Shown: positions 10,242 to 19,073, numbered from the stretch's first letter. The stretch is DNA of 64,000 nt from Frisingicoccus sp009929615 (GCA_028692275.1 JAQUXR010000004.1:62001-126000), one strand, 5' to 3'. The notes: generated by a model from the sequence alone, not told the origin. Made by a program: numbers and translations.

Positions 10242-10997
10242 TTAACCAATAACATCACTCATTGTATAAAGTCCCGGCTGTTTTCCCTTGAGGTAAGCCG
10301 CTGCTTCAATAGCCCCTTTTGCAAAAATCCCCTTAGAATAAGCTGTATGCTTAATCTCAATAACTTCATCCGGCCCGCAGAAGAATACCTCATGCTCGCC
10401 TACAATCGTACCACCGCGAACTGCCTGGATACCAATTTCCTTTTCTCCACGTTTTGCCCGTTCCTGGCTTCTGTCCAGTTTATAACTATATTCTTTATTT
10501 AAAACTTCATTCATCGCATCTGCAATGGCAATCGCTGTACCTGATGGTGCATCCAGCTTTTTATTATGATGTTTCTCTACAATCTCAATATCATATCCAG
10601 CCTGTGCCAGAACCTCTGCTCCGATAGCTGCCAGTTTAAATACAGTGTTCACCCCCAGTGACATGTTTGCTGAACGCAAAAGAGCAATCTGCTTACTCGC
10701 TTCTTCAACCCGGTCAAGCTGTTCTTTAGAAAGTCCTGTGGTACAAAGTACCAAAGGCATCTTACGTCCCAGAGCATAGTCCAAAACAGAATCCACTGCT
10801 TTAGCAACAGAAAAATCCACAATCACATCCGCTTCTATCTGGCAGTCTTTTGGATTCGTAAATACAGGATAGCCATTATCAATATTATCCGCAATGTCAA
10901 TACCTGCAACAATTTCTACACTTGGCTCTTCCTTCGCTAACCGGGTAATAACCTGTCCCATAGCTCCATTACATCCGTGCATAATAAATTTCGTCAT
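10242..10997 (-). CDS. dapB: 4-hydroxy-tetrahydrodipicolinate reductase
   Basis: Second committed step of the diaminopimelate/lysine pathway: NAD(P)H-dependent reduction of the dapA product. It has the N-terminal nucleotide-binding loop GCNGAMGQV (residues 8-16) and the family signature HHNKKLDAPSGTA, which contains the substrate-binding lysine. 251 residues, normal length. A GAGAGGA site precedes the ATG. It lies 78 nt after dapA; that gap holds a strong hairpin lacking a T-run. Confidence 0.96.
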   Translation of the reverse strand: MTKFIMHGCNGAMGQVITRLAKEEPSVEIVAGIDIADNIDNGYPVFTNPKDCQIEADVIVDFSVAKAVDSVLDYALGRKMPLVLCTTGLSKEQLDRVEEASKQIALLRSANMSLGVNTVFKLAAIGAEVLAQAGYDIEIVEKHHNKKLDAPSGTAIAIADAMNEVLNKEYSYKLDRSQERAKRGEKEIGIQAVRGGTIVGEHEVFFCGPDEVIEIKHTAYSKGIFAKGAIEAAAYLKGKQPGLYTMSDVIG

Positions 10998-11028
10998 GAT
11001 ATATATCCTCTCTTTTTTAATGTCTGAA

Positions 11029-11064
11029 GAGCTGTCTTAGATTGACAAAAATCTAACACAGCTC
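11029..11064 (-). other. Intercistronic hairpin between dapA and dapB
   Basis: GAGCTGTCTTAGAT (11029-11042) faces ATCTAACACAGCTC (11051-11064), a 14-bp stem with one mismatch and an 8-nt loop. On the transcribed minus strand it is followed by TTCAGACATT rather than a U-run, so it is more likely an RNA processing, stability or partial attenuation element than a full terminator. Confidence 0.6.
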
Positions 11065-11075
11065 TCCTGCCTGTT

Positions 11076-11966
11076 TTATATAGTTTTCAAGCCGATATCT
11101 TTCATCGCCTGTATTAATCGTGCTTTATTCGCTTCTTCCATCGGTGTCATCGGAAGCCGCAAAGGTCCTGCTTCCATCCCCATCAGGTTGAGAGCTGTCT
11201 TAACCGGAATTGGATTCACTTCACAGAACAGTGCGTGAATTAATGGTAATAACTTCAGCTGAAGTTCCCGGCTGCCTTCAATATCACCGGCCATGAATCT
11301 TGCAACAATATCATGGGTCTCCTGTGGGCAGACATTGGAAACAACAGAAATAACGCCTTTACCGCCCAAAGACAGAATCGGCAGAATCATATCATCATTC
11401 CCCGAATATATGTCCACATCCCCCTGAGTAAGCTGCATGATATCAGCAACCTGGGCAATATTTCCGCTGGCTTCTTTAACAGCCACAATATTCTTATATT
11501 CCTTATTCAAAGTATAAATGGTCTGAGGCAGAATATTAACGCCTGTACGGCTCTGAACACTGTAGAGAACAATCGGTAACTCCGTGTTCTGTGCAATCAT
11601 TGAAAAATGCTGAATCAAACCATTCTGAGTAGCTTTGTTATAGTATGGAGTAACAACCAAAGCACCATCTGCTCCGGCCTTCTCCGCTTCTTTTGTCAAA
11701 TAGATGGCTGTTTTTGTACAATTCGACCCTGTTCCTGCAATAACCGGAAGTCGTTTTGCAACTTTATCCACCGCAAACCGGATACATTCCACATGTTCCT
11801 CTTCCGTCAGAGTGGAAGCCTCCCCTGTTGTACCGGTAATAATAATACTGTCTGTATGATTCGCTATCTGAAATTCAATTAACTCCTCTAATTTATCAAA
11901 ATTAACTGAACCATCCTGACACATAGGTGTTACGATAGCTACGCCCGCGCCTGTAAAAATGGCCAT
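11076..11966 (-). CDS. dapA: 4-hydroxy-tetrahydrodipicolinate synthase
   Basis: First committed step to diaminopimelate and lysine: condensation of pyruvate with aspartate semialdehyde. A TIM-barrel aldolase of 296 residues. TGTTGEASTL is the carboxylate-binding loop, VLYSVQSRTGVN carries the catalytic tyrosine, and AVKEASGN carries the Schiff-base lysine. A textbook AAGGAGGT site sits just before the ATG. It is first in the run dapA-dapB-fbp-nadE-phosphatase, and its leader contains a lysine riboswitch, so lysine should reduce its expression. Confidence 0.97.
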   Translation of the reverse strand: MAIFTGAGVAIVTPMCQDGSVNFDKLEELIEFQIANHTDSIIITGTTGEASTLTEEEHVECIRFAVDKVAKRLPVIAGTGSNCTKTAIYLTKEAEKAGADGALVVTPYYNKATQNGLIQHFSMIAQNTELPIVLYSVQSRTGVNILPQTIYTLNKEYKNIVAVKEASGNIAQVADIMQLTQGDVDIYSGNDDMILPILSLGGKGVISVVSNVCPQETHDIVARFMAGDIEGSRELQLKLLPLIHALFCEVNPIPVKTALNLMGMEAGPLRLPMTPMEEANKARLIQAMKDIGLKTI

Positions 11967-12002
11967 AATGAACCTCCTTGTCTATGCTGTGTGCCCGCAG
12001 AA

Positions 12003-12032
12003 TAAAAAATGAGCCGACAACTGCCGACTCAT
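12003..12032 (-). terminator. Terminator in the expression platform of the dapA lysine riboswitch
   Basis: On the minus strand ATGAGTCG (12032-12025) pairs with CGGCTCAT (12016-12009), with one G-U pair, followed by TTTTTATT. It lies 32 nt downstream of the aptamer and about 40 nt before the dapA start, the expected place for a transcription-attenuating terminator. Confidence 0.85.
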
Positions 12033-12063
12033 TAACATATCAATCTCATGTTTTGTATTCCAA

Positions 12064-12226
12064 GCAGCACTCCATCTTATCCTTGATGACAGTGGCACAG
12101 CTCTTAACTGTACCCCCAGAAATATAACCTTCAGGCGGTCTACATCTTCGGCATTCTGCCCTTTCATACTGCTTCTGCCACACCTGAATATGTCCACAAT
12201 ATTACTGATGCAAAATGCACCTCTAC
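12064..12226 (-). promoter_or_regulatory. Lysine riboswitch (L-box) aptamer upstream of dapA
   Basis: Read on the minus strand, this leader holds the conserved L-box blocks in order: GTAGAGGTGC at the 5' side of P1, AGTAA, GAAAGG...TGCCGAAG, CTGGGGG, ACTGTCA, and GGAGTGCTGC closing P1. The spacing of about 160 nt and the block order match the lysC leader type. A terminator follows at once. Established role: lysine binding favours the terminator. A 93-codon open frame also crosses this region but has no ribosome site and is not a gene. Confidence 0.93.
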
Positions 12227-12244
12227 TTTTTTCTTTATGAAGTA

Positions 12245-12273
12245 ATAGTAGCATTTCTAGCATTTAATGTCAA
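12245..12273 (-). promoter_or_regulatory. Promoter of the dapA operon
   Basis: TTGACA (12273-12268), a 17-nt spacer, then TACTAT (12250-12245) on the minus strand. It sits about 20 nt upstream of the riboswitch aptamer. Near-consensus sigma-A type. Confidence 0.85.
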
Positions 12274-12288
12274 CCATTGGCTGAGGTT

Positions 12289-12798
12289 TTACCCCTCGAA
12301 ATCTGCTTTTTTTACAATACCAATTTGGGATATATAATCCGCTTCATCAACCAGCACTTCTGGTAAATTACGTCCGGTCAGAATCAACTCCATCTCTTCC
12401 GGCTTATTACGAATCAACTGGATAACATCATCCACGTGAATGATTCCTAAATCTACTAATCCCAGAAACTCATCTAAAATCAACACATCACATTCGCCTA
12501 TGCCGATAACCTTTCTGGCAAAATTCACACCGTTGCGGATGTTGCAATTTTCTTCTTTCTTTTCATCATCCGAAAGATTCTCATAATACTTGCTCATTTT
12601 CTCAAAACGAAACACCTTAACTTCCGGTTCAAGACGTTTTAAAAAATCTAAAGTTCCGGTATGTCTTCCTTTTAAAAACTGTATCATAAATACTTCTTTG
12701 CCTTCACTGGCACAAACCAGTGCTCTGCCTAAAGAAGATGTTGATTTACCTTTACCTTCTCCACAGTATATTTTTACTAATCCTTTTTCCACAATCAT
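12289..12798 (-). CDS. cobO: ATP:corrinoid adenosyltransferase (CobA/CobO/BtuR family)
   Basis: Transfers the adenosyl group of ATP to cob(I)alamin or its precursors to make coenzyme B12. The P-loop GEGKGKST lies at residues 13-20, and a Walker B-like VLILDEFLGLVDLG follows. 169 residues, typical of the CobA type. A GAGGTGA site overlaps the start region. It stands alone between the SSB-like gene and the dapA promoter, with no other cobalamin genes in the window, which suggests corrinoid salvage. The symbol follows the family; cobA or btuR are synonyms. Confidence 0.88.
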   Translation of the reverse strand: MIVEKGLVKIYCGEGKGKSTSSLGRALVCASEGKEVFMIQFLKGRHTGTLDFLKRLEPEVKVFRFEKMSKYYENLSDDEKKEENCNIRNGVNFARKVIGIGECDVLILDEFLGLVDLGIIHVDDVIQLIRNKPEEMELILTGRNLPEVLVDEADYISQIGIVKKADFEG

Positions 12799-12847
12799 TC
12801 ACCTCAATGTTAGTTAATACCACATTTGCAAGGTGCCGTCAACTATT

Positions 12848-13474
12848 TTATTCAACACATTCGATTTTGCTGACGGATATCTCATAGGCTGTCCGTCGTT
12901 CCACCTGCTCCCCTTCAACTCGTTTCTGATAGGTTCTGCTCTGAATCCGTCCCCATAAATGAATGTGGGTCCCCACCTCAAACTTCCCTGCAAAACGGGC
13001 ATTTCTACCCCAGCAGATACACGGCAGGTAATCCGACTTCCCATAAGGCCGGTTTACCGCCAAAAGCAGGTCAGCAATCTCCCGTCCCAAAGGCGTCATC
13101 CGATACACGGGCTGTTTGCAGATATATCCGTCCAGAAAAATACTGTTGGGTTTTAAATTTTCCGGCTCTTCTTCCAGCAGCTCAGCCTCCCTGACAAAAA
13201 CAGAAAGCACCAGTCGGTTTCTCCCATCTTCATGCTTATTATAGGAACGGAACTGGCCATGAGCCTCTAATGTACGCCCTATGTAGTTTTCCGTAACATC
13301 AATTAACCGTTCCGAAATCATCAGCGGTATTCGGTCCGCCATGTTGCTGAGCCTCGGAACAACAACTTCCACCACATAAAATCCCTCTCCAAATACTTCA
13401 TGGCTGTATACAAACTCCGAGTCTACAACCCCCACAATTGTCACCTGATTGTTATCCAGCACCTTATCTGCCAT
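12848..13474 (-). CDS. SSB-like protein with two OB folds
   Basis: 208 residues from the ATG at 13474, which has an AAAGGGG site; an ATG 30 nt further upstream has no good site. The sequence shows two successive OB-fold-like halves: about residues 8-105 (VTIVGVVDSEF... RTLEAHGQFRSY... RLVLSVFVREAELLE) and about 115-208 (IFLDGYICKQPVYR... SDYLPCICWGRNARFA... THIHLWGRIQSR). The second half carries the W/GR pattern of single-stranded DNA-binding proteins. It lacks an acidic SSB tail (the end is KIECVE), so it is probably not the main replication SSB. A role in DNA or RNA binding is inference. Confidence 0.7.
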   Translation of the reverse strand: MADKVLDNNQVTIVGVVDSEFVYSHEVFGEGFYVVEVVVPRLSNMADRIPLMISERLIDVTENYIGRTLEAHGQFRSYNKHEDGRNRLVLSVFVREAELLEEEPENLKPNSIFLDGYICKQPVYRMTPLGREIADLLLAVNRPYGKSDYLPCICWGRNARFAGKFEVGTHIHLWGRIQSRTYQKRVEGEQVERRTAYEISVSKIECVE

Positions 13475-13680
13475 CTTTTTTTGTTCCCCTTTCTGTATAT
13501 ACAAGTTTTCATCTCGTTTAATATATTTATTCGTTTCACTTTTGTTTTAGAACCGAATTCTTAAATGACTTTAGCATGAATTTCTATTGAAATAAACGCA
13601 AATTCATTGACATGATTCCACGAAAATCGACTCAAATACCGATTTAAACTGTATTTTACAAAAAACCTTTATAAATTTCC

Positions 13681-13708
13681 TTGAAAAAACGCAGTATTAT
13701 GGTAGAAT
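13681..13708 (+). promoter_or_regulatory. Promoter of typA
   Basis: TTGAAA (13681-13686), a 16-nt spacer and TAGAAT (13703-13708). The rest of the ~290 nt between the SSB-like gene and typA is AT-rich, with a short direct repeat GCTCGCAGAAG repeated about 13727-13749 and nothing else recognisable. Confidence 0.7.
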
Positions 13709-13766
13709 ATAAAAGTTGTAATAATGCTCGCAGAAGAGCTCGCAGAAGAATTGGAAGGAATAAAAT

Positions 13767-15593
13767 ATGAAAATCAAACGTGAAGATATCCGAAATATTG
13801 CTATTATTGCTCATGTAGACCATGGTAAAACAACCCTGGTTGACGAGTTATTAAAACAAAGCGGCGTGTTTCGTAGCAACCAGGTGGTTCAGGAACGTGT
13901 CATGGACTCTAATGATATAGAGCGTGAACGTGGTATCACCATCCTGTCAAAAAACACCGCTGTATATTATAAGAATACAAAAATCAACATTATTGATACA
14001 CCAGGACATGCAGACTTTGGCGGCGAAGTCGAACGTGTTCTGAAGATGGTTGATGGCGTTGTCCTCGTTGTTGACGCTTTTGAAGGTCCTATGCCTCAGA
14101 CAAAATTCGTACTGAAAAAGGCTCTTGACCTGAATCTTGCAGTTATTGTCTGTGTCAACAAAATTGACCGTCCGGAAGCTCGTCCGGATGAAGTTATCGA
14201 TGAAGTTCTTGAACTTCTTATGGATTTGGATGCAACCGATGATCAGTTAGACTGTCCATTTGTCTATGCTTCCGCAAAAGCAGGTATTGCTCTTTTGGAA
14301 CTGGATAAAGACGGCCAGAACATGCAGCCACTTTTCGAAACCATCATCGACCACATCCCAGCTCCTGAAGGTGACCCGGATGCACATACCCAGGTATTAA
14401 TCAGCACCATCGATTACAACGAATATGTTGGCCGTATTGGCGTTGGTAAAGTATCCAATGGTACCATTCAGGTAAATCAGGATGCTATGATTGTTAATGC
14501 TCATGACCCTGAAAAAACAAGAAAAGTAAAAATCAGCAAACTCTATGAATTTGATGGACTGGCTAAAGTCGAAGTTGAAAAAGCAACTGTTGGCTCTATC
14601 GTAGCCATTTCCGGTATTTCAGATATCCATATTGGAGATACACTCTGCTCCCCTGAGAATCCGGAAGCAATTCCTTTCCAGAAGATTTCTGAACCAACGA
14701 TTTCTATGCACTTTATCGTTAATGACAGTCCATTGGCAGGAAAAGAAGGAAAGTACATTACTTCCCGTCATCTTCGTGACCGTCTGCTCCGTGAGTTAAA
14801 CACTGACGTCAGCCTTCGTATTGAAGAAACAGATAATACCGACTGTTTCAAAGTATCCGGACGTGGTGAACTCCATTTATCTGTATTGATTGAAAACATG
14901 CGTCGTGAAGGTTATGAATTTGCAGTCAGCAAAGCTGAAGTTATCTACCATGAAGACGAAAAAGGCAAACGCCTCGAGCCTATGGAAACTGCAGTTATCG
15001 ATGTTCCTGATGAATTTACTGGCGTTGTTATTGAAAAGCTCAGCCTTCGTAAAGGTGAATTAACAGGTATGTCTAAAGCCAGCGGCGGATATTCCCGTCT
15101 GGAATTCAACATTCCATCTCGTGGCTTAATCGGCTATCGTGGAGAATTCATGACAGATACAAAGGGTAACGGTATCCTGAATACATTATTCAGCGGTTAT
15201 GGTCCATATAAGGGTGAAATTGCTTACCGTCAGACAGGTTCCCTCATTGCTTTTGAATCCGGCGAAACACTTGCTTACGGACTCTTCAATGCTCAGGAAC
15301 GTGGTATCCTCTTCGTCAGCCCTGGAGAAAAAGTTTATGCCGGCATGATTGTTGGACAGAATCCAAAGGGTGATGATATGGAGCTGAACGTATGTAAGGC
15401 AAAACATTTGACAAATACCCGTGCTTCAGGTTCTGATGATTCCTTGAAGCTGACTCCACCTCGTATCTTCAGTCTGGAAGAAGCTCTTGACTTCATCGAA
15501 AACGATGAACTTGTTGAAGTAACACCAAAAAGTATCCGTATGCGTAAGAAGATTCTTGATAGCAAGTCTCGTATGCGTGCAGGACGTAAGTAA
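13767..15593 (+). CDS. typA: Ribosome-associated translational GTPase TypA/BipA
   Basis: A translation-factor GTPase related to EF-G and LepA, acting in ribosome assembly and stress adaptation. 608 residues, usual length. GTPase motifs: AHVDHGKTT (G1, near residue 15), RERGITI (G2), DTPGHADFGGE (G3), NKIDRPEARP (G4), and SAKAG (G5). These are followed by EF-Tu domain 2-like, EF-G V-like and the BipA-specific C-terminal domains (SRGLIGYRGEFMTDT). A GGAAGGA site precedes the ATG. It is monocistronic between its own promoter and terminator. Confidence 0.97.
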   Translation: MKIKREDIRNIAIIAHVDHGKTTLVDELLKQSGVFRSNQVVQERVMDSNDIERERGITILSKNTAVYYKNTKINIIDTPGHADFGGEVERVLKMVDGVVLVVDAFEGPMPQTKFVLKKALDLNLAVIVCVNKIDRPEARPDEVIDEVLELLMDLDATDDQLDCPFVYASAKAGIALLELDKDGQNMQPLFETIIDHIPAPEGDPDAHTQVLISTIDYNEYVGRIGVGKVSNGTIQVNQDAMIVNAHDPEKTRKVKISKLYEFDGLAKVEVEKATVGSIVAISGISDIHIGDTLCSPENPEAIPFQKISEPTISMHFIVNDSPLAGKEGKYITSRHLRDRLLRELNTDVSLRIEETDNTDCFKVSGRGELHLSVLIENMRREGYEFAVSKAEVIYHEDEKGKRLEPMETAVIDVPDEFTGVVIEKLSLRKGELTGMSKASGGYSRLEFNIPSRGLIGYRGEFMTDTKGNGILNTLFSGYGPYKGEIAYRQTGSLIAFESGETLAYGLFNAQERGILFVSPGEKVYAGMIVGQNPKGDDMELNVCKAKHLTNTRASGSDDSLKLTPPRIFSLEEALDFIENDELVEVTPKSIRMRKKILDSKSRMRAGRK

Positions 15594-15604
15594 TATATAT
15601 CAAA

Positions 15605-15657
15605 ACCCATCTGCCCGACATCCCTGTGAAATGGGAGTCTTGGCAGATGGGTTTTTG
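15605..15657 (+). terminator. Terminator of typA
   Basis: ACCCATCTGCC (15605-15615) pairs with GGCAGATGGGT (15642-15652), followed by TTTTTG. An 11-bp perfect stem. Confidence 0.9.
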
Positions 15658-15712
15658 TAAGCTGCAAACACACAGTGTTTCAACAGACTCTTTCTAATAT
15701 TGGGTTTAATGA

Positions 15713-15766
15713 AAATATCCGCCAAATATTCCTATAAACGTAGGAATTCTGGCGGATATTTTTTTC
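15713..15766 (-). terminator. Terminator of the MATE gene (possibly bidirectional)
   Basis: ATATCCGCCA (15715-15724) pairs with TGGCGGATAT (15750-15759). T-runs lie on both outer sides, longest on the plus strand. It overlaps the stop of the minus-strand MATE gene. The ~50 nt between this and the typA terminator hold nothing else. Confidence 0.8.
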
Positions 15767-17108
15767 AGGCCTCAACCGGCTGATATTTCTTTTTCCATTT
15801 GTTTGTTCTAAATCGAAAGAAATAGATGATTCCCCTCGAACATTCATCAATCATCATAGCCACCCATATGCCCTGGAGTCCTAGGTGGAACACACCTCCC
15901 AGAATATAGGAAAGGAATAAAGCTACCGCCCAGTGGAAGCTGATGCCCACACAAATCGGCACTTTAATTTCTCCAACAGAAATCAAAGATTTTGTCATAA
16001 GAATGTTAACAGCCCGACCAATTTCTAAAAAGATGTCGATAAAAAGTATCTGTTTTCCAAGTGCAAGCATTTCCGGCTGATTTGTAAAAATCCCCAGAAT
16101 CGGATTGCTGAAAAGCCAGATGATAAACATCATTCCAACACATACAGCTGTCGATACTTTTAAGGTCCACCATACTTTCTTCTCCACTTCTTTAATCTTC
16201 CCGCTTCCAAGAAGATATCCGATAACAATCTGTACCGCTTCCGAAATGGCTATAGCATAAACATAGGCAAAATTTGCCAACAGACTACAATACCCCTTTG
16301 TCGCCGTCACCATAGCTCCATAGGGATTAATAATACTTAAAATACAAATCTGTGACAGGTTATAGGAAAAATTCTCTGCACCGGATGGAATACCGATTTT
16401 CAGAAGTTTAAAGAGCATTTCCTTACTGCCCTCTTTTAGATATTTGATTTTCAGTTCAATGTCCGTATACCGCCTAAAGGCTATGTAGATAAGAATCAAA
16501 CCAATGGTTTTGCTGATAACTGTTGATATGGCGGCCCCCACAACCCCGAGTCTCGGAAATCCAAAAAGACCATTAATCAGAATGATATTCCCTACAATAT
16601 TAAGAACATTCATTATTATAGAAACAACCATAACTTCTTTCAGACGGGTATGACTTCTTAACACAGCTGCAAAATTCAGATACATGCCCTGGACCAGAGA
16701 AAATCCACCGACAATCATCAGATACATACAGGTTTCGTCCAGAATAGCCCCATCAATATTCATCATCTGGAAAATAGGACGGCATAAAAATACAGATATG
16801 GCTGATGCAAACAAGCTGACCGAGCCAACAACCAGCATGGATATCAGACTCAGCTGATTGCTTTTATATCTGTCCTTTGCTCCAAGACACTGGGTCAGTA
16901 CAACCGTTGTGGCCATGCAGAGCATATTAATAGTTATTATGATAATATTCATAATCTGATTTCCATTGACAATGGCTGCCACCGATTCCTGAGAATAATG
17001 ACTGACCATAATCTGGTCAATATTTCCAACCAGAAGCTGTAAAAGTAATTCAATAAAAATCGGAACTGACATTTTAAATAAATAGGAATTTCTTGTCATT
17101 TTATCCAT
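15765..17108 (-). CDS. MATE-family multidrug/toxin efflux transporter
   Basis: 447 residues with about twelve hydrophobic segments in two related halves and few charges, the pattern of the NorM/DinF-type MATE exporters that expel cationic or aromatic compounds in exchange for Na+ or H+. The N-terminal FKMSVPIFIELLLQLLVGNIDQIMVS is the characteristic start of these proteins. A GGAG site lies 10 nt before the ATG; a second ATG three codons in is possible. It is divergent from etfBA, with back-to-back promoters. Substrate unknown. Confidence 0.92.
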   Translation of the reverse strand: MDKMTRNSYLFKMSVPIFIELLLQLLVGNIDQIMVSHYSQESVAAIVNGNQIMNIIIITINMLCMATTVVLTQCLGAKDRYKSNQLSLISMLVVGSVSLFASAISVFLCRPIFQMMNIDGAILDETCMYLMIVGGFSLVQGMYLNFAAVLRSHTRLKEVMVVSIIMNVLNIVGNIILINGLFGFPRLGVVGAAISTVISKTIGLILIYIAFRRYTDIELKIKYLKEGSKEMLFKLLKIGIPSGAENFSYNLSQICILSIINPYGAMVTATKGYCSLLANFAYVYAIAISEAVQIVIGYLLGSGKIKEVEKKVWWTLKVSTAVCVGMMFIIWLFSNPILGIFTNQPEMLALGKQILFIDIFLEIGRAVNILMTKSLISVGEIKVPICVGISFHWAVALFLSYILGGVFHLGLQGIWVAMMIDECSRGIIYFFRFRTNKWKKKYQPVEA

Positions 17109-17154
17109 GGATGTAAATCTCCTCTATTGTCTTTCTTTCCGTATAGCGTTTTAT

Positions 17155-17183
17155 ATTGTAGCATCACTATTTTAATTATTCAA
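17155..17183 (-). promoter_or_regulatory. Promoter of the MATE gene
   Basis: On the minus strand TTGAAT (17183-17178), a 17-nt spacer, TACAAT (17160-17155). Its -35 directly abuts the -35 of the divergent etf promoter. Confidence 0.7.
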
Positions 17184-17212
17184 TTGCTTTTTTATAAAAT
17201 ATAGGTTATAAT
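17184..17212 (+). promoter_or_regulatory. Promoter of etfBA
   Basis: TTGCTT (17184-17189), a 17-nt spacer and a perfect TATAAT (17207-17212). The start codon is 42 nt downstream. Confidence 0.75.
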
Positions 17213-17253
17213 ATCAGTAACTATTATTATTTTATGGAGGAGGTATAAAATAT

Positions 17254-18030
17254 ATGAATATTTTTGTTTTAATTAAGCAGGTGCCTGTTATTTCTGAAAT
17301 AGCGATAAATCATCAGACCTTTACTGCTGACCGTTCTGCTGCAGGTTCCATGATGAATCCATGCGATTTGTTTGCTTTGGAAGCCGCTTTTGAGTTAAAA
17401 ACAAGCAATGGTGGTACTGTCACTGTTCTCACAATGGGGAATGAAAGCAGTGAAAGCCAGCTTCGCGAAGCTGTTGGCATGGGTGCTGACAGGGCTGTTC
17501 GCATTACAGATGATTCCTTCGCCGGTTCTGATACATTGGTCACCGCCAAGGTTCTTGCCACTGCTATTCAACATCTCGGCGGAGCTGATTGTATTTTCTG
17601 CGGCCAGGCTTCTGTAGATAGTGCAACCGGACAAATCGGCGGAAAACTGTCCGCTTTACTTCATATGAATCTGCTTACTTCAGCCAACCATATTGTTTCC
17701 AATGAGCGTAATCTTACGATTCGCCGTATAGCCGGAACCGGATATGAAGTATGGAGTGCTCCATTCCCTGTTGTCTGTTCTGTTTCCGAAGGTGCAAATC
17801 ACCCGCGTATGGCAACGTTAAGAGGAAAAATGGCCGCAAAAAAAGCAGAAATCGAACTTCTCACAAACGAAGATCTGAAACTTTCTGAAGAACAGCTTCT
17901 TTCTCTTTCCAAAGTAGAAGCCCTCTTCCCTGCAGCCCGCCAGGAAGTTGGCCATCGCATCATCGGTGCCGATGAAAAAGAAATGTCTCGGAAACTTGCA
18001 GATATTCTCATTGCAAAACATTTGATTTAG
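17254..18030 (+). CDS. etfB: Electron transfer flavoprotein, beta subunit
   Basis: The small subunit of an ETF heterodimer that carries electrons between a flavin dehydrogenase and an acceptor. 258 residues. The N-terminus MNIFVLIKQVPV and the segment MNPCDLFALEAAFELK are typical of EtfB. The signature region GGADCIFCGQASVDSATGQIGGKLSALL binds the AMP or second FAD. A GGAGGAGG site precedes the ATG. It is separated from etfA by 12 nt. No acyl-CoA dehydrogenase, lactate dehydrogenase or FixC-like partner lies nearby, so the electron donor is encoded elsewhere. Confidence 0.93.
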   Translation: MNIFVLIKQVPVISEIAINHQTFTADRSAAGSMMNPCDLFALEAAFELKTSNGGTVTVLTMGNESSESQLREAVGMGADRAVRITDDSFAGSDTLVTAKVLATAIQHLGGADCIFCGQASVDSATGQIGGKLSALLHMNLLTSANHIVSNERNLTIRRIAGTGYEVWSAPFPVVCSVSEGANHPRMATLRGKMAAKKAEIELLTNEDLKLSEEQLLSLSKVEALFPAARQEVGHRIIGADEKEMSRKLADILIAKHLI

Positions 18031-18042
18031 GAGGAGCTCAAC

Positions 18043-18972
18043 ATGAATAATTTGAAAAATATATGGGTATTTATTGAAACATCTGATAATCAGCCAAAAA
18101 GAGTCAGTCTTGAACTTCTGGCAAAAGCACAGAAGCTTGCTTCTGAAATCGGCATTAAGGCAATTCCTGTTGTCTATCCTGACGGTTCCACCCTTTCCGC
18201 TGCTTCTATCAGTAATGGATTAAAGGCAGCTATAGAAAAAGAAAGCCCTGCGCTTCTTTTGATGGGTTCAACTGCTTTAGGCAAAGACGTCAGTGCCCTG
18301 CTCAGTGCTTCTATGAATCTTGGAATTGCTTCGGACTGCACCGACGTTATGTATAGAGATACTGAACAGGATTTTCTTTTTATCCGTCCTACTTTTGATG
18401 GCAAGCTATATGCCTCCATCTCCTTAAAATCATCGCCTCAGATAGGAACATTTTCTACCGGAACATTTCCATTAGAAGACGATGCTCCAGATGTTTTGGA
18501 AAATGCTTTAACACTATCTATAGATGATTCCGACACATCCACATTAAAGAGCCAGCTTTTAGAATTTATTCAGGATTCCAGTCTTGCTCAGGCCAACATT
18601 GAAGAAGCTTCTGTTCTGGTATCCGGTGGAAAAGGTCTTGGAAGTGCCGAAGGATTCAATCTACTCCGTGAACTCGCCGGACTTCTTGGTGGCAGTATTG
18701 CTGCTTCCAGAGCTGCTGTGGACGAGGGATGGATTTCCAGAGAATATCAGGTTGGTGCTACCGGAAAAACTGTAACGCCAAAAATTTATTTTGCCTGTGG
18801 TATTTCCGGTGCTGTTGCCCATGTGGCCGGTATGAAAGATGCCGAAACGATTATTGCTATCAATACAGATGCCAGTGCACCGATTTTTGATATTGCCCAC
18901 TATGGCATTGTCGGTGATTTACACAAGGTCATCCCTGAATTGATTTCTATTATCAAAAGTCTTAAAGGCTAA
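18043..18972 (+). CDS. etfA: Electron transfer flavoprotein, alpha subunit
   Basis: Large subunit of the ETF pair, 309 residues. The C-terminal FAD domain is clear: SGGKGLGSAEGFNLLRELA, then ASRAAVDEGWISREYQVGATGK, then IYFACGISGAVAHVAGMKDAETIIAINTD, and HYGIVGDLHKVIPEL at the end. There is no N-terminal ferredoxin extension, unlike some bifurcating or lactate-linked EtfA proteins. A GGAGGAG site precedes the ATG, and a terminator follows at once, so etfBA forms a two-gene unit. Confidence 0.93.
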   Translation: MNNLKNIWVFIETSDNQPKRVSLELLAKAQKLASEIGIKAIPVVYPDGSTLSAASISNGLKAAIEKESPALLLMGSTALGKDVSALLSASMNLGIASDCTDVMYRDTEQDFLFIRPTFDGKLYASISLKSSPQIGTFSTGTFPLEDDAPDVLENALTLSIDDSDTSTLKSQLLEFIQDSSLAQANIEEASVLVSGGKGLGSAEGFNLLRELAGLLGGSIAASRAAVDEGWISREYQVGATGKTVTPKIYFACGISGAVAHVAGMKDAETIIAINTDASAPIFDIAHYGIVGDLHKVIPELISIIKSLKG

Positions 18973-18979
18973 CAGAAAA

Positions 18980-19039
18980 AGCTGTTGCAAAATAGCTGAG
19001 TAAACACAGACTCAGTTATGGAGCAACAGCTCTTTTTTA
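18980..19039 (+). terminator. Terminator of etfBA
   Basis: AGCTGTTGC (18980-18988) pairs with GCAACAGCT (19023-19031), followed by CTTTTTTATT. An inner stem CTGAGT...ACTCAG extends it. Confidence 0.88.
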
Positions 19040-19073
19040 TTAGGATGTTTTCATATTAAAAGTCAAATGTATA

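Noticed and set aside
11982..12263. Open frame of 93 codons on the minus strand upstream of dapA
   Set aside because: It runs through the lysine riboswitch, its terminator and the promoter -10 region, with no ribosome site. The conserved RNA blocks explain the sequence.
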